From Desulfoscipio gibsoniae DSM 7213 (GTDB lineage Bacteria; Bacillota; Desulfotomaculia; Desulfotomaculales; Desulfallaceae), in the NCBI RefSeq assembly GCF_000233715.2, contig NC_021184.1, positions 310,001 to 374,000 on the forward strand: a DNA stretch of 64,000 nucleotides. The letters are read 5' to 3'. Each line of letters begins with the position of its first letter. Position 1 is the first letter of the stretch. The notes beneath the pieces are model-generated. The model saw nothing but the letters and a program-made list of their open reading frames with translations. It did not search any database and had not been told where the DNA came from. Below, piece by piece: positions 34,403 through 45,838 of the stretch. The position numbers and the translations under genes are program-made.

Positions 34403-35026
34403 ATGCCCAGAGTTGCCATGTATAACATAAACGGTGACCAGGTCGGGGAGATCGACTTAAAAGAAGACATTTTCGGTATTGCAGTTCACCAACAAGCTCT
34501 GCATGATGTCGTAACCATGCAGTTGGCCGGCAGGCGGCAGGGCACACACGATACCAAAACCAGGGCCGAAGTCAGCGGCGGCGGCCGCAAGCCCTATCGC
34601 CAAAAAGGCACCGGCCGGGCCCGGCACGGGTCTATTCGTTCACCCATCTGGCGTGGCGGCGGCATTGTGTTCGGGCCACACCCGCGCAGTTATAGCTACC
34701 GGGTGCCCAAAAAGGTGCGCAGGCTGGCTATGAAATCAGCATTATCCTCCAAGGTGGAAGGCGGCACCATTGTAGTTTTGGAAGAGCTCAAAATGGATGT
34801 GCCCAAAACCAAGGATATGGTAAAAATACTTAATAACCTTAAAGTTGATAATAAAGCTTTGGTAGTAACAGCGGAAAGAGACGATGCGGTTTATAAGTCG
34901 GCGCGTAACATACCGGGCATTAAACAATTAAGCGTCCCGGGGCTGAATGTTTATGATTTGCTGGCGCATAAAACGCTGGTCATTACCAAAGATGCGGTGG
35001 CCAGGGTCGAGGAGGTGTTTGTTTAA
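34403..35026 (+). CDS. rplD: 50S ribosomal protein L4
   Basis: 207 residues. The extended loop lining the exit tunnel is visible as [39 protein letters not shown]. Stop overlaps the rplW start by one base (TAATG). Confidence 0.96.
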   Translation: MPRVAMYNINGDQVGEIDLKEDIFGIAVHQQALHDVVTMQLAGRRQGTHDTKTRAEVSGGGRKPYRQKGTGRARHGSIRSPIWRGGGIVFGPHPRSYSYRVPKKVRRLAMKSALSSKVEGGTIVVLEELKMDVPKTKDMVKILNNLKVDNKALVVTAERDDAVYKSARNIPGIKQLSVPGLNVYDLLAHKTLVITKDAVARVEEVFV

Positions 35027-35313
35027 TGAAAAATCCTCGAGATATTATTAAAAAGCCGGTGGTCACTGAAAAGAGTATGGGCTTGGTGGAAGAAAACAAG
35101 TACACATTTATCGTGGATATGGGTGCCAATAAAATTGAGATTCGCCAGGCTGTGGAAGAGTTGTTTAATGTTAAAGTTGACAAGGTGCGCACCATGCGGG
35201 TCAAGGGTAAATTAAAGCGGGTTCGTAACCGTTGGGGCAAGACACCCGACCGTAAGAAAGCCATAGTTACACTCAAAGAGGGGCAAAAAATTCAGCTCTT
35301 TGAGGGTGTTTAG
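35026..35313 (+). CDS. rplW: 50S ribosomal protein L23
   Basis: 95 residues at the tunnel exit, docking site for SRP and trigger factor. [25 protein letters not shown] is typical. Coupled to rplD by the TAATG overlap; SD GAGGAGG lies inside rplD. Confidence 0.96.
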   Translation: MKNPRDIIKKPVVTEKSMGLVEENKYTFIVDMGANKIEIRQAVEELFNVKVDKVRTMRVKGKLKRVRNRWGKTPDRKKAIVTLKEGQKIQLFEGV

Positions 35314-35375
35314 TGAAATGATTCCTTCGCTGTCCTGGTAAAAGGACGCGGGGGGGCGATAAGGAGGGAAACCAG

Positions 35376-36203
35376 GTGGGGATTAAAAAATTCAAGCCTA
35401 CATCGCCGGGTCGGAGGTTTGTAACTGTATCAACTTTCGAGGAAATAACCGCCACCGAACCGGAAAAGTCCCTGCTGGAACCGCTTAAGAGCAAAGGCGG
35501 CAGAAATGCCAGCGGCAGAATAACTGTTCGTCACCGTGGCGGCGGACATAAACGGATGTACCGGTTAATTGATTTCAAACGGGATAAGGATGGTATACCG
35601 GCCAAGGTAGCCACTATTGAATACGATCCCAATCGCTCGGCACGTATTGCCCTGTTGCATTATGCCGACGGTGAAAAGCGTTATATCATTGCTCCGGTAG
35701 GCCTGCAGGTGGGACAGAAGGTTGAATCGGGTCCGCAAGCTGACATAAAAGTGGGCAATGCCCTTGCTTTGCGTAATATTCCGGTGGGTACAATGATTCA
35801 TAATCTTGAGCTGCACCCCAAGGGCGGCGGACAATTGGTTCGTTCAGCCGGCACAGCCGCGCAGCTTATGGCTAAAGAGGGCAAATACGCCCACGTACGC
35901 ATGCCATCAGGGGAAATGCGTTTAATATTACAGGATTGCCGGGCCACCATAGGCCAGGTGGGTAATGTGGATCACGAGAACATTTCGGTTGGTAAAGCCG
36001 GCCGTTCCCGTTGGTCAGGCATTCGCCCGACAGTGCGCGGCGTGGTGATGAACCCGGTGGATCACCCCCATGGTGGTGGTGAGGGTCGCTCACCCGTAGG
36101 CAGAAACCCGGTTACTCCCTGGGGTAAACCAGCCCTGGGTGCACGTACCAGGAAGAAAAAACCCAGTGATCGCTTAATTGTGAAGCGGCGTGGTAAAAAA
36201 TAA
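35376..36203 (+). CDS. rplB: 50S ribosomal protein L2
   Basis: 275 residues; needed for subunit joining and peptidyl-transferase activity. [18 protein letters not shown] and the C-terminal [20 protein letters not shown] (with the functionally important His) are present. GTG 35376 behind AAGGAGGG. Confidence 0.97.
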   Translation: MGIKKFKPTSPGRRFVTVSTFEEITATEPEKSLLEPLKSKGGRNASGRITVRHRGGGHKRMYRLIDFKRDKDGIPAKVATIEYDPNRSARIALLHYADGEKRYIIAPVGLQVGQKVESGPQADIKVGNALALRNIPVGTMIHNLELHPKGGGQLVRSAGTAAQLMAKEGKYAHVRMPSGEMRLILQDCRATIGQVGNVDHENISVGKAGRSRWSGIRPTVRGVVMNPVDHPHGGGEGRSPVGRNPVTPWGKPALGARTRKKKPSDRLIVKRRGKK

Positions 36204-36236
36204 GTATATGTACAGGTGTAGGAAGGAGGCCAGCCG

Positions 36237-36521
36237 ATGGGTCGCTCTCTGAAAAAAGGCCCGTATTGTGACGATAAACTCCTTAATAGAATCCAAGAGA
36301 TGAATGATAAGGGCGACAAAAGGGTCATTAAGACATGGTCCCGCCGGTCCACCATTTTTCCGGATATGATTGGGCACACCATTGCGGTGCATGATGGCAG
36401 AAAGCATGTTCCCGTATATGTTACCGAGGATATGGTTGGACATAAATTAGGCGAGTTCGCCCCCACGAGGCTTTTCAGGGGACACGGATCACATACTGAA
36501 AGGTCGACGTCTTTGAAGTAA
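36237..36521 (+). CDS. rpsS: 30S ribosomal protein S19
   Basis: 94 residues. [15 protein letters not shown] and [16 protein letters not shown] are conserved. SD AAGGAGG, ATG 36237. Confidence 0.97.
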   Translation: MGRSLKKGPYCDDKLLNRIQEMNDKGDKRVIKTWSRRSTIFPDMIGHTIAVHDGRKHVPVYVTEDMVGHKLGEFAPTRLFRGHGSHTERSTSLK

Positions 36522-36542
36522 ACGTGTAAAGGGGGTAAAACC

Positions 36543-36887
36543 ATGCAAGAAGCAACAGCGGTTGCGAAATATATTCGCATCTCCCCACGTAAAGTGCGTC
36601 AGGTTATTGACATTATCAGGGGTAAGGATGTGCAAGAGGCGCTGGCTATATTGAAATTTACGCCCAAGCGGGCCTCTGTACCGGTGGCTAAAGTAGTTAA
36701 ATCTGCCGCAGCCAACGCCGAGCATAATTATGAAATGAATAAGGATAACCTGTATGTGGCCGCCTGTTATGTAGATCAAGGACCCACCTTGAAGCGGTGG
36801 CAGCCCCGGGCCATGGGCCGTGCGGATGTACTGCGCCACCGTACCAGCCACATTACCGTGGTAGTAAAAGAGAAAAAGGAGGGTTAG
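36543..36887 (+). CDS. rplV: 50S ribosomal protein L22
   Basis: 114 residues with the tunnel-lining hairpin near [26 protein letters not shown] 36543 behind AAAGGGGGT. Ends one base before rpsC. Confidence 0.97.
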   Translation: MQEATAVAKYIRISPRKVRQVIDIIRGKDVQEALAILKFTPKRASVPVAKVVKSAAANAEHNYEMNKDNLYVAACYVDQGPTLKRWQPRAMGRADVLRHRTSHITVVVKEKKEG

Positions 36888-36888
36888 T

Positions 36889-37554
36889 GTGGGGCAGAAG
36901 GTAAATCCCGTAGGGTTGCGCATAGGCATTATTAAGGATTGGGAAGGCAAATGGTACGCGGATAAGAAAAACTTTTCCACCCTTTTACTGGAGGATTTTA
37001 ATATCCGCAAATTTGTCAAAAAGAAATTGTATGCGGCAGGTATCGCCCGCATTCAGATAGAGCGGGCAGCCAACAAAATAAAATTATCCATCCACACGGC
37101 CAAGCCGGGTATTGTTATCGGGCGTGGCGGTGCCGAGGTGGAGAATTTGCGCAAGCAGCTGGAACAAATGACCGGTAAGCATGTGAACATTAACATAGTT
37201 GAAGTTAAAGTGCCTGAAATTGATGCCCAGTTGCTGTCCGAGAATGTAGCCTCTCAATTGGAGAGAAGAATTGCTTTCCGCCGGGCCATGAAACAAAGCG
37301 TAGGCAGGGCCATGAAGATGGGGGCCAAGGGAATCAAAATTTCTTGCAGTGGCCGGCTGGCCGGAGCAGAAATTGCCCGGACTGAGTGGTATAGTGAAGG
37401 TAAAGTACCCCTGCATACATTGCGTGCTGATATCGACTATGGTTTTGCCGAAGCAAATACAACTTATGGTAAAATCGGTGTCAAGGTTTGGATATATAAA
37501 GGAGAAGTTTTGCCGGAAGTTAGAAGAACCGCTGCCGGTAAAGGAGGCGAATAG
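36889..37554 (+). CDS. rpsC: 30S ribosomal protein S3
   Basis: 221 residues; KH domain motif [19 protein letters not shown] and C-terminal [27 protein letters not shown] 36889 with AAAAGGAGGG inside the rplV end. Confidence 0.97.
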   Translation: MGQKVNPVGLRIGIIKDWEGKWYADKKNFSTLLLEDFNIRKFVKKKLYAAGIARIQIERAANKIKLSIHTAKPGIVIGRGGAEVENLRKQLEQMTGKHVNINIVEVKVPEIDAQLLSENVASQLERRIAFRRAMKQSVGRAMKMGAKGIKISCSGRLAGAEIARTEWYSEGKVPLHTLRADIDYGFAEANTTYGKIGVKVWIYKGEVLPEVRRTAAGKGGE

Positions 37555-37559
37555 GCTTT

Positions 37560-37994
37560 ATGCTCATTCCAAAAAGGGTAAAATACCGCAAGCAGCGCCG
37601 CGGATCAATACCCTCGGGTAAATCCAAGGGGGGCAATGAAGTCCATTTCGGGGAATACGGGTTAAAAGCGCTGGAACCCGGATGGATTACCAACCGGCAA
37701 ATTGAAGCCGCTCGTATTGCTATGACCCGTTACATTAAACGGGGCGGTAAAGTATGGATTAGAATTTTCCCCGATAAACCGGTCACCAAAAAGCCGGCTG
37801 AAACCCGGATGGGCAGCGGCAAGGGCGCTCCCGAATGGTGGGTGGCGGTGGTTAAGCCCGGACGGATAATGTTTGAGTTGGCTGGTGTCAGTGAAGAGGT
37901 AGCCCGGGAGGCCATGCGGTTGGCATCGCACAAGCTGCCCATCAAAACCAAGTTTGTAAGACGTGGGGAAGTAGGTGAGGCAAGTGAAAGCTAA
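37560..37994 (+). CDS. rplP: 50S ribosomal protein L16
   Basis: 144 residues; contacts A-site t[18 protein letters not shown] and [22 protein letters not shown] are typical. ATG 37560 follows AAAGGAGG at about 10 nt. Its 3' end overlaps rpmC by 11 nt. Confidence 0.97.
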   Translation: MLIPKRVKYRKQRRGSIPSGKSKGGNEVHFGEYGLKALEPGWITNRQIEAARIAMTRYIKRGGKVWIRIFPDKPVTKKPAETRMGSGKGAPEWWVAVVKPGRIMFELAGVSEEVAREAMRLASHKLPIKTKFVRRGEVGEASES

Positions 37995-38187
37995 GGAACT
38001 GCGTGATATGACCGTTGAGGAACTGCAAAAGAAAATGAACGATACCAAGGATGAATTGTTCCGGTTACGCTTTCAACTGGCTACCGGACAACTGGATAAC
38101 CCAATGCGTATCAAGGAAGTGCGCAGAAATATCGCCCGCGTCAAAACTGTCATCCGGGAAAGGGAAATTGGCATTAAGCGGGCTTAA
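37984..38187 (+). CDS. rpmC: 50S ribosomal protein L29
   Basis: 67 residues at the tunnel exit. Contains [20 protein letters not shown] and the [12 protein letters not shown] tail. I chose GTG 37984 ([10 protein letters not shown]), which matches the family; an upstream in-frame GTG at 37975 is possible. Confidence 0.94.
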   Translation: MKAKELRDMTVEELQKKMNDTKDELFRLRFQLATGQLDNPMRIKEVRRNIARVKTVIREREIGIKRA

Positions 38188-38225
38188 TGAAAAGCATATT
38201 ATCCCGATGCAGGAAGGGGGTAGCC

Positions 38226-38492
38226 ATGTTGACGGAGCGCAATTTGCGCAAAACTCAAACAGGTGTGGTTGTGAGCAATAAAATGAATAAAACTGCGGTC
38301 GTAGCAGTGGAAACACTGGTTAGACACCCGCTATACAACCGGACCATCAGGCAAACTAAAAAATACAAGGCACATGATGAAGAAAATATATGCAATATCG
38401 GCGACAAGGTCAAGATAATGGAAACCAGGCCATTGTCCAAGGATAAGCGGTGGCGTGTGGTGGAAATATTGCGCAAGACAGAGCAGTTATAG
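38226..38492 (+). CDS. rpsQ: 30S ribosomal protein S17
   Basis: 88 residues; [22 protein letters not shown] and [31 protein letters not shown] 38226 with GGAAGGGGG 5 nt upstream. Confidence 0.96.
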   Translation: MLTERNLRKTQTGVVVSNKMNKTAVVAVETLVRHPLYNRTIRQTKKYKAHDEENICNIGDKVKIMETRPLSKDKRWRVVEILRKTEQL

Positions 38493-38535
38493 CCGCCGGT
38501 AGCCCGCCGGTTATTGTGCAAAGGAGGCTAATTCG

Positions 38536-38904
38536 GTGATTCAAGTACAATCTATGCTTAGAGCGGCAGACAATACCGGTGCCCGTAAGCTGATGTGTAT
38601 CCGCGTAATGGGCGGTTCGTTGCGCCGATATGCCAGCCTGGGCGATGTGGTGGTTGCCACCGTCAAGGAAGCCACACCAGGCGGCGTTGTTAAGAAAGGG
38701 GACGTGGTTAAGGCTGTTATCGTGCGCACCAAAAAGGAAGTGCGACGTCCCGATGGTTCTTATATTAAATTTGACGAAAACGCCGCAGTGATTATTAAAG
38801 ATGACGGAACTCCACGTGGCACCCGTATATTCGGTCCCGTGGCCCGGGAATTAAGAGAGCACGATTATATGAAAATTGTCTCCCTGGCCCCGGAAGTATT
38901 GTAG
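38536..38904 (+). CDS. rplN: 50S ribosomal protein L14
   Basis: 122 residues; starts [27 protein letters not shown] 38536 with AAAGGAGG upstream. Confidence 0.97.
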   Translation: MIQVQSMLRAADNTGARKLMCIRVMGGSLRRYASLGDVVVATVKEATPGGVVKKGDVVKAVIVRTKKEVRRPDGSYIKFDENAAVIIKDDGTPRGTRIFGPVARELREHDYMKIVSLAPEVL

Positions 38905-38933
38905 TAGATGCCGCTACAGGAGGTGTAACGGAT

Positions 38934-39260
38934 ATGACCAAGCCCAAAGTGCATGTGCATAAAGGTGATACAGTATTGGTGATTCGGGGCAAAAGCGCCG
39001 GTAAAAAAGGCAAGGTCCTGGAAGTGCAGCCAGCTAAGAGTCGCGTGGTGGTGGAAGGGGTTAACAAAGTAAAGCGCCATGCCAAACCAACCCGCAGTAT
39101 GCCGCAAGGCGGCATTACGGAAAAGGAGGCGCCCATCCACAGCTCCAACGTGATGCTGTATTGCAGTAAGTGCAACAGACCCACCAGGGTGGGTAAGAAA
39201 ATACTGGAAGACGGTAAAAAAGTTCGCCAGTGCAAGAAATGCGGGGAAGTGCTCAGCTAA
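38934..39260 (+). CDS. rplX: 50S ribosomal protein L24
   Basis: 108 residues; KOW motif [23 protein letters not shown] at the N-terminus. The C-terminal CSKCNRPTR and CKKCGE add two CxxC pairs, so a zinc site is likely. SD AGGAGGTG. Confidence 0.96.
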   Translation: MTKPKVHVHKGDTVLVIRGKSAGKKGKVLEVQPAKSRVVVEGVNKVKRHAKPTRSMPQGGITEKEAPIHSSNVMLYCSKCNRPTRVGKKILEDGKKVRQCKKCGEVLS

Positions 39261-39283
39261 CCCGGCGGAAGGAGGGTATAGGT

Positions 39284-39826
39284 GTGCCTAGGCTAAAGGA
39301 TAAAATCAAAGATGAAGTGGTCAAGGCTATGATGGAAAAGTTCGGCTATAAAAACCCAATGCAGGTCCCCAGGCTGGAAAAGGTAGTCATTAACATGGGG
39401 GTGGGGGAAGCCATCCAAAACAGCAAGGCCATTGACGCTGCGGTAAATGACCTGATGATTATTTCGGGTCAGCGCCCGGTGGTAACAAAAGCGAAAAAAT
39501 CCATTGCCGCGTTTAAATTGCGCGCCGGGATGAACGTAGGCTGCAAGGTTACCTTGCGGGGCGACCGTATGTACGAGTTTGTAGACAGGCTGTTTAACAT
39601 TGCTCTGCCGCGGGTGCGCGACTTCCGTGGGATATCCCCGAAGTCATTTGACGGGCGGGGCAACTACAGCATGGGCGTTCGGGAACAACTTATTTTCCCG
39701 GAAATTGATTACGATAAAATTGATAAGGTCAGGGGCATGGATATAATTTTTGTAACCACTGCCCGGACTGACGAAGAGGCGCGGGAATTGCTTCGCTTAC
39801 TCGGAATGCCGTTTAAAGCTGCCTGA
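39284..39826 (+). CDS. rplE: 50S ribosomal protein L5
   Basis: 180 residues; binds 5S r[40 protein letters not shown] and [18 protein letters not shown] are diagnostic. GTG 39284 lies 7 nt after GGAAGGAGGG. Confidence 0.96.
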   Translation: MPRLKDKIKDEVVKAMMEKFGYKNPMQVPRLEKVVINMGVGEAIQNSKAIDAAVNDLMIISGQRPVVTKAKKSIAAFKLRAGMNVGCKVTLRGDRMYEFVDRLFNIALPRVRDFRGISPKSFDGRGNYSMGVREQLIFPEIDYDKIDKVRGMDIIFVTTARTDEEARELLRLLGMPFKAA

Positions 39827-39865
39827 TGGAAGATAAATTAGCTTTAAGCAAAAGGAGGGAAATGT

Positions 39866-40051
39866 GTGGCTAAAAAGTCAATGGTAGCCAGGTCCAAGCG
39901 CCCTCCCAAATTTTCAGTGCGGGCGCACAACAGGTGTAATATATGTGGCCGTCCTCATGCTTACATGCGCAAGTTCGGGATCTGTCGGGTTTGCTTCCGG
40001 GAGTTGGCATACAAGGGAGAGATACCCGGACTGAGGAAGGCCAGTTGGTAA
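39866..40051 (+). CDS. rpsN: 30S ribosomal protein S14, zinc-binding type
   Basis: 61 residues, the short zinc form: [20 protein letters not shown] supplies four Cys. GTG 39866 behind AAAAGGAGGG. Confidence 0.97.
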   Translation: MAKKSMVARSKRPPKFSVRAHNRCNICGRPHAYMRKFGICRVCFRELAYKGEIPGLRKASW

Positions 40052-40072
40052 AAGGAAGGAGGTATTCCTTAG

Positions 40073-40471
40073 ATGGTGATGACTGATCCTATTGCCGATT
40101 TTTTAACTCGTATTCGAAATGGCAATATGGTTTTTCACGATAAAATTGAAGCACCCGCTTCCAAAATGAAGCGATCTATTGCAGATATCCTTAAAGAAGA
40201 GGGTTTTATCAGGGATTATGAGTATGTTGAGGATGGCAAACAGGGTATTATCCGTGTTTACCTCAAATACAGCTCTGGTAAGGATCGGGTGATTACCGGT
40301 CTCAAGCGCATATCTAAACCCGGCTTGCGGGTATACGCCCGCAAGGATTCCATTCCCAAGGTGTTAGGTGGGCTGGGCATTGCCATAATATCCACCTCCC
40401 GGGGGATCATGACCGACAAAAAAGCCCGTAAGGAGGGCCTCGGTGGCGAGGTTGTCTGCTACGTCTGGTAG
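40073..40471 (+). CDS. rpsH: 30S ribosomal protein S8
   Basis: 132 residues; [16 protein letters not shown] and [29 protein letters not shown] 40073 fits the SD AAGGAGG (9 nt); ATG 40079 is an alternative. Confidence 0.96.
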   Translation: MVMTDPIADFLTRIRNGNMVFHDKIEAPASKMKRSIADILKEEGFIRDYEYVEDGKQGIIRVYLKYSSGKDRVITGLKRISKPGLRVYARKDSIPKVLGGLGIAIISTSRGIMTDKKARKEGLGGEVVCYVW

Positions 40472-40496
40472 CACAGGGGCATAGGAGGTGTAAGGC

Positions 40497-41042
40497 ATGA
40501 GCAGAATCGGCAAAAAACCGGTACCGCTTCCTGATAAGGTTACCGCTACGCTGGACGGAAACACCGTGCGGGTCGAGGGTCCCAAAGGGAAGCTGGAAAA
40601 AGAGTTTCACCAGGACATGCAAATTAAGTTTATAGATGACCGTACTATGGTGGTGGAGAGACCATCCGACAATAAGTTGCACAGGTCTTTACACGGTCTC
40701 ACACGTACCCTGTTGAATAATATGGTGCAGGGCGTGGCAGGCGGATTTCAGAAGAACCTGGAATTGGTGGGTGTGGGTTACCGGGCTGCCATGCAGGGTA
40801 ATAAACTGGTATTGACAGTGGGTTACTCGCATCCGGTGGAGATTACCCCTCCGCCGGGAATAGAAATAGAAGTGCCCGCCCCTACTAAAATATCGGTTAA
40901 AGGGATCGATAAGGAAATGGTGGGCGCTATAGCGGCCAATATTCGGTCGGTAAGGGAACCCGAACCCTACAAGGGTAAAGGTATTAAGTACGAGGGTGAA
41001 CATATCCGCCGTAAAGTAGGTAAGGCCGGGGCTAAACGTTAA
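40497..41042 (+). CDS. rplF: 50S ribosomal protein L6
   Basis: 181 residues; two-fold repeat, with [18 protein letters not shown] and the C-terminal [33 protein letters not shown]. Confidence 0.97.
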   Translation: MSRIGKKPVPLPDKVTATLDGNTVRVEGPKGKLEKEFHQDMQIKFIDDRTMVVERPSDNKLHRSLHGLTRTLLNNMVQGVAGGFQKNLELVGVGYRAAMQGNKLVLTVGYSHPVEITPPPGIEIEVPAPTKISVKGIDKEMVGAIAANIRSVREPEPYKGKGIKYEGEHIRRKVGKAGAKR

Positions 41043-41063
41043 CGGGGGAAGGAGTGAAGTGGC

Positions 41064-41429
41064 ATGATTAATAAACCCGACCGTAATGCACTGCGCAAGA
41101 AACGTCAGCTGCGCGTGCGCAATAGGGTCAATGGTACCGAGCAGCGTCCCAGGCTGAATGTGTACCGCAGCCTTAATAACATATACGCCCAAATTATCAA
41201 TGATGATCGTGGTGAAACTTTAGTGACCGCATCATCCCTTTCGCCCGAAATAAAAGGTGCTATGTCCGGAGGTAACCGGGAGGCGGCTGCGGCAGTGGGC
41301 AAGCTGATTGCTGCCAGGGCTCTGGAAAAGGGTATCAAACAAGTGGTGTTTGACCGTGCCGGTTATGTTTATCACGGGCGGGTCAAGGCTCTGGCCGATG
41401 GAGCCAGAGAGGGCGGCCTTGAATTTTAA
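41064..41429 (+). CDS. rplR: 50S ribosomal protein L18
   Basis: 121 residues; 5S rRNA binder, basic N-terminus ([18 protein letters not shown]), [23 protein letters not shown] at the end. ATG 41064 with GGAAGGAG upstream. Confidence 0.96.
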   Translation: MINKPDRNALRKKRQLRVRNRVNGTEQRPRLNVYRSLNNIYAQIINDDRGETLVTASSLSPEIKGAMSGGNREAAAAVGKLIAARALEKGIKQVVFDRAGYVYHGRVKALADGAREGGLEF

Positions 41430-41458
41430 GATGTATCGGTCAAAAAGGAGGGGAAACG

Positions 41459-41959
41459 GTGTCAAGATTTGAACCACCCAAGTCCGAGTTTTCCGAAAAA
41501 GTAGTATTTATTAATCGCGTGGCTAAAGTGGTTAAGGGTGGCAGGCGGTTCAGCTTTTCGGCCCTGGTGGTTGTCGGCGACGGTAAAGGTTCGGTCGGTT
41601 ACGGTCTGGGCAAAGCTAATGAAGTACCCGAAGCTATACGCAAGGCAGTTGAAGATGCCAAGAAAAAACTAATTAGCGTACCTTTTGCTGAAAATACCAT
41701 TCCACATGAAGTTATTGGACGGTTTGGCGCCGGCAGAGTGCTTTTGAAGCCTGCCGCACCCGGTACCGGTGTCATTGCGGGCGGTCCTGTAAGGGCTATC
41801 ATGGAGCTGGCCGGTGTGAAGGATATTTTAACCAAGTCTTTGGGGTCCAACAATGCCAATAATGTGGTGCGTGCCACTTTTGAGGCAGTTAAAATGTTGA
41901 AAACGCCTGAGCAAGTAGCCCGCATGCGTAATAAATCAGTGGAAGAACTGCTGGGTTAG
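41459..41959 (+). CDS. rpsE: 30S ribosomal protein S5
   Basis: 166 residues; dsRBD-like N-domain [21 protein letters not shown] and [20 protein letters not shown] 41459 behind AAAGGAGGGG. Confidence 0.97.
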   Translation: MSRFEPPKSEFSEKVVFINRVAKVVKGGRRFSFSALVVVGDGKGSVGYGLGKANEVPEAIRKAVEDAKKKLISVPFAENTIPHEVIGRFGAGRVLLKPAAPGTGVIAGGPVRAIMELAGVKDILTKSLGSNNANNVVRATFEAVKMLKTPEQVARMRNKSVEELLG

Positions 41960-41970
41960 GGGGTTATTTT

Positions 41971-42150
41971 GTGGCCAAGTTGAAGATTACCCTGGTCAGG
42001 AGTGTTATCGGTAGGCCGGAGACCCAAAGAAGAACGGTACGCGCCCTGGGTCTAAAGAAAACAAACAGCTTTGTCATTCGGGAAGACATACCTCAGGTGA
42101 GGGGCGCAATCAGTAAAGTTTCCCATTTGCTTAAAGTGGAGGAAGTGTAA
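41971..42150 (+). CDS. rpmD: 50S ribosomal protein L30
   Basis: 59 residues: [20 protein letters not shown] then [18 protein letters not shown], the standard bacterial L30. GTG 41971 lies 11 nt after rpsE with AGGGGG overlapping the rpsE stop; TAA at 42148-42150. Confidence 0.95.
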   Translation: MAKLKITLVRSVIGRPETQRRTVRALGLKKTNSFVIREDIPQVRGAISKVSHLLKVEEV

Positions 42151-42162
42151 AGGAGGTGCACC

Positions 42163-42606
42163 ATGAACCTGCATGAATTAAAACCCACCCCTGGATCCCG
42201 GCGCAAGCCCACCCGTAAAGGACAGGGTATCGGATCGGGATTGGGTAAAACTGCCGGTCGCGGGCATAAAGGTCAAAAGGCCCGCAGCGGCGGCGGAGTA
42301 AGACCTGGTTTTGAGGGTGGCCAGATGCCCCTGCAGCGCCGTATGCCCAAGCGGGGATTCACCAATGCACCTTTTAAAAAGGAAATTATTACAGTAAACC
42401 TGGATAAATTAAATCGCTTTGAAAACGGTACCGAGGTGACCCCGGAAATTTTGCTGGAAACTAAAGTGATCAGAAAAATTCGGGACGGGGTTAAAATTTT
42501 GGGCGAAGGCAACCTGGAAAAAACACTTACCATTAAGGCCCATGCATTCAGCAAGTCGGCGCTGGAAAAAATCGAGGCCGCCGGCGGCAAGGCCGAGGTG
42601 ATTTAA
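42163..42606 (+). CDS. rplO: 50S ribosomal protein L15
   Basis: 147 residues; Gly/Arg/Lys-rich N-terminal extension ([19 protein letters not shown]) followed by the globular domain with [26 protein letters not shown]. Confidence 0.97.
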   Translation: MNLHELKPTPGSRRKPTRKGQGIGSGLGKTAGRGHKGQKARSGGGVRPGFEGGQMPLQRRMPKRGFTNAPFKKEIITVNLDKLNRFENGTEVTPEILLETKVIRKIRDGVKILGEGNLEKTLTIKAHAFSKSALEKIEAAGGKAEVI

Positions 42607-42607
42607 A

Positions 42608-43885
42608 GTGGCTCAGCTGCTGGATGGCTTGAAGGGTGCCTTCAAGGTCAGTGAACTGCGCACCAAGTTATTGTTCACCCTGTCAATGATCTTTATTTTT
42701 CGTGTAGGGGCGCATATACCTGTTCCCGGGGTGGATGTAGACGCATTTCGTGAGCTGATTGGCACAGCCGGTATAATATTAGGCTTCTTTGATGTTATAT
42801 CCGGCGGCGCCTTTAAGAGTTTTTCGGTATTTGCTATGAGCATAATCCCCTATATTAACGCCTCCATTATTATGCAGCTGCTCACCGTGGTTATCCCCCA
42901 TTTGGAGCGGTTGGCCAAGGAAGGCGAAGAGGGGCGCAAAAAGATCACCCAGTATACTCGCTATTTTACGGTGATGCTGGCTTTTCTGCAGGCCATCGGC
43001 ATGAGCGTTATGATGGGCAACTACGGGGTTTTGCATAACCCGGGCTTCATCAGCTATGCTGTCATTGTGTTCACTCTTACTGCGGGTACGACACTGTTGA
43101 TGTGGATCGGCGAGCAGATTACCGAGCGGGGTATCGGCAATGGTATATCCCTGTTGATATTTGCAGGTATCGTCAGCCGCCTGCCTTCCGGTATCCAAAA
43201 CCTTTACCTGCAGCTTGAAGCGGGCACTATCAATGTATTGAGCCTGCTTATACTGGTGGTAATCGGTGCATTGGTTATCGCCGCTGTAGTGGCGGTACAG
43301 GAAGGCCAAAGGCGCATTCCTGTGCAATATGCCAAGCGGGTAGTGGGTCGCCGGGTTTACGGTGGTCAAACCACCCACTTGCCGCTCAAAGTGAATCAAG
43401 CCGGTGTGATACCTGTAATTTTTGCTTCATCATTGCTGATGTTTCCCGAACAGATAGCTCGCTGGTTTCAGGGCTCGGCCATAGCTGAATTTTATGTAAA
43501 TTATTTTGGCTGGAATTCACCGGCACATACCTTAGTCTATGCTTTACTGATTATTGGCTTTACTTATTTTTACACTGCAGTAATTATGAACCCGGTGGAT
43601 ATGGCTGACAATATTAAAAAGTACGGCGGTTTTATACCTGGCATCAGGCCGGGGCGACCCACTGCGGAATACATTTCCCGGGTCATGAGCCGTATTACAT
43701 TGGCCGGAGCTGTATTTCTGGCGCTAATAGCCATTTTGCCTAACTTTGTTTTGCTGGCCACCAGAATACCCAATATTTATTTCGGTGGTACCGCACTATT
43801 AATCGTGGTTGGCGTGGCTTTGGACACTATGAAACAAATTGAATCACAACTATTAATGCGCAGCTACCAGGGATTTATTAAGTAA
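42608..43885 (+). CDS. secY: Preprotein translocase subunit SecY
   Basis: The ten-helix channel of the Sec translocon, 425 residues. [62 protein letters not shown] and [38 protein letters not shown] are family hallmarks. GTG 42608 starts 1 nt after the rplO stop, with GAGGTG inside rplO. Confidence 0.97.
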   Translation: MAQLLDGLKGAFKVSELRTKLLFTLSMIFIFRVGAHIPVPGVDVDAFRELIGTAGIILGFFDVISGGAFKSFSVFAMSIIPYINASIIMQLLTVVIPHLERLAKEGEEGRKKITQYTRYFTVMLAFLQAIGMSVMMGNYGVLHNPGFISYAVIVFTLTAGTTLLMWIGEQITERGIGNGISLLIFAGIVSRLPSGIQNLYLQLEAGTINVLSLLILVVIGALVIAAVVAVQEGQRRIPVQYAKRVVGRRVYGGQTTHLPLKVNQAGVIPVIFASSLLMFPEQIARWFQGSAIAEFYVNYFGWNSPAHTLVYALLIIGFTYFYTAVIMNPVDMADNIKKYGGFIPGIRPGRPTAEYISRVMSRITLAGAVFLALIAILPNFVLLATRIPNIYFGGTALLIVVGVALDTMKQIESQLLMRSYQGFIK

Positions 43886-43898
43886 CCGGGGTGTTTGT

Positions 43899-44645
43899 AT
43901 GATTATCTGTAAATCCGAGCGGGAATTGTCCTACATGCGGGAGGCTGGTAAAGTGGTGGCGGGAGCCCTCGACAAGCTGGCCGAGGCGATAGAGCCCGGG
44001 GTAACCACTGCAGAACTGGACCAAATTGCCGAAGAGTACATTCTTTCCAAGGGAGCCAAACCGGCCTTTAAAGGTCTTTACGGTTTTCCGGCTACTATAT
44101 GTGCATCGGTTAATGAACAGGTGGTACACGGCATCCCTGGTTTAAGAAAACTGGAAAATGGAGATATTATTAGTATTGATGTTGGTGCGGAAATAAATGG
44201 ATATTTTGGAGACCATGCCCGAACCTTTGCTGTAGGTAGTATTGCAGCTGAACAGCAAAAACTACTGGACGTAACCCGTACATCCCTGGCAGAAGGCATT
44301 AAAATGGCCAGAAGCGGTAACCGGCTCTCCGATATATCCCATGCAGTACAGAGTTATGTTGAAAAAAACGGTTTTTCGGTGGTTAGAGATTACGTGGGGC
44401 ATGGTATCGGATCAAAAATGCATGAGGAACCCCAGGTACCTAACTTTGGTAGGCCCGGACGTGGGCCACGGCTTAAAGCTGGCATGACATTAGCGATAGA
44501 ACCGATGGTAAACATGGGAGCTTATTATGTGCAAACTCTTCCGGATAACTGGACGGTGGTAACAAGGGACGGCCAGCCATCGGCTCATTTTGAGCATACC
44601 ATTGTCATTACCGACAGCGAACCGGTGATACTAACATTGCCATAG
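43899..44645 (+). CDS. map: Methionine aminopeptidase, type I
   Basis: Removes N-terminal Met; 248 residues. Metal ligands are recognisable in [17 protein letters not shown] (two Asp), [13 protein letters not shown] (His), LAIEPM (Glu) and HFEHTIVIT (Glu). ATG 43899 with GGGGTG. adk, usually between secY and map, is missing here. Confidence 0.96.
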   Translation: MIICKSERELSYMREAGKVVAGALDKLAEAIEPGVTTAELDQIAEEYILSKGAKPAFKGLYGFPATICASVNEQVVHGIPGLRKLENGDIISIDVGAEINGYFGDHARTFAVGSIAAEQQKLLDVTRTSLAEGIKMARSGNRLSDISHAVQSYVEKNGFSVVRDYVGHGIGSKMHEEPQVPNFGRPGRGPRLKAGMTLAIEPMVNMGAYYVQTLPDNWTVVTRDGQPSAHFEHTIVITDSEPVILTLP

Positions 44646-44750
44646 TGGATGCGCCTGGTGATCATACACTTGGCGTAGTGCTGCGCGGGCAAGTTGGTGC
44701 AGTGCAAGAGACGATGGTTTTTATACGCTGGTTGATCGGGAGGATGAACG

Positions 44751-45044
44751 GTGATGCAGGTTAATGTAACCCCGGGACAACTAGTGCAACCCAGGGCCGG
44801 GCGGGATAGCGGCAAGTATTACCTGGTGATTAAGGTTCTTGATGATCATTACGTGCTTGCTGCTGACGGAACGGTTAGGCGATTGGAAAATCCCAAGAAA
44901 AAAAATATTAAACATCTCACTTTGCATACGCGAATCGCCGGAGAGATTGTTGATAAGCTGAAATCAGGCGATAGTATTAGCAACGCCGATATACGCAGAG
45001 CGATAGAACGCTTGGTGGGCAACGAGGAAGAGTTGCCATTTTAA
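44751..45044 (+). CDS. KOW-domain RNA-binding protein (L14e/L27e-like)
   Basis: 97 residues. The N-terminal ~40 residues form a KOW-like fold (PGQLVQPRAGRDSGKYYLVIKVLDDHYVLAADG) followed by RRLENPKKKNIKHLTLH, a pattern of bacterial proteins related to archaeal/eukaryal L14e/L27e. In Peptococcaceae such a gene often sits between map and infA. Function is unknown; RNA or ribosome binding is inferred. GTG 44751 is 7 nt from GGGAGG; ATG 44754 is an alternative. Confidence 0.85.
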   Translation: MMQVNVTPGQLVQPRAGRDSGKYYLVIKVLDDHYVLAADGTVRRLENPKKKNIKHLTLHTRIAGEIVDKLKSGDSISNADIRRAIERLVGNEEELPF

Positions 45045-45065
45045 AGGAGGTTGGTTTGTTATCTA

Positions 45066-45284
45066 ATGTCAGGTAAGGATGTTATAGAAGTGGAAGGTAC
45101 CGTAATTGAGCCATTGCCCAATGCTATGTTTCGAGTGGAACTGAAAAACGGCCATAAGGTACTGGCCCACGTGAGTGGAAAAATCAGGATGAATTTTATC
45201 CGAATTTTAGCCGGGGACCGGGTGATGGTGGAATTGTCCCCCTATGATTTAACCCGGGGGCGCATTGTCTACCGCTACAAATAG
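45066..45284 (+). CDS. infA: Translation initiation factor IF-1
   Basis: 72 residues, one S1/OB domain: [23 protein letters not shown] and [29 protein letters not shown] 45066 gives the exact family length; the SD AAAGGAGG (about 45043-45050) is then about 15 nt away. The in-frame TTG 45051 touches the SD and is unlikely. Confidence 0.95.
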   Translation: MSGKDVIEVEGTVIEPLPNAMFRVELKNGHKVLAHVSGKIRMNFIRILAGDRVMVELSPYDLTRGRIVYRYK

Positions 45285-45316
45285 TGTGTACTAAAAGCAG
45301 GGCCCGAGGAGGTTGA

Positions 45317-45433
<117 letters not shown>

Positions 45434-45453
45434 GCTGGAGGTGTTTAATAGGA

Positions 45454-45825
45454 ATGGCACGTATCGCGGGTGTAGATTTACCGCGGGATAAAAGAGTGGA
45501 AATTGGCCTTACCTACATTTACGGCATTGGTAAGCCCACCTCGCAAAGAATATTGGAGCAAACTGGGGTTAGCCCCGATACCCGTATCAGGGATTTAACC
45601 GAGGATGAAGTAAATAAACTAAGGGATGCCATTGAAAAGAATTATCGTGTCGAGGGTGACCTGCGCAGGGAAATAGCCCTGAATATCAAACGGCTTATAG
45701 AAATCGGCTGCTATAGAGGACTGCGCCACCGCCGTGGGCTGCCGGTACGCGGACAAAATACCAAAAATAACGCCAGGACCCGTAAGGGACCTAAGCGCAC
45801 GGTTGGCGTACGCAGGAAAAAGTAG
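45454..45825 (+). CDS. rpsM: 30S ribosomal protein S13
   Basis: 123 residues; [25 protein letters not shown] and C-terminal [23 protein letters not shown] 45454 with GGAGGTG 11 nt upstream. Confidence 0.97.
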   Translation: MARIAGVDLPRDKRVEIGLTYIYGIGKPTSQRILEQTGVSPDTRIRDLTEDEVNKLRDAIEKNYRVEGDLRREIALNIKRLIEIGCYRGLRHRRGLPVRGQNTKNNARTRKGPKRTVGVRRKK

Positions 45826-45838
45826 GGGGGTGAAATAA

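Noticed and set aside
44645-44764. 39-codon ORF (GTG overlapping the map stop) between map and the KOW gene
   Set aside because: No SD, no recognisable similarity, and it overlaps the start of the KOW gene; could be chance.
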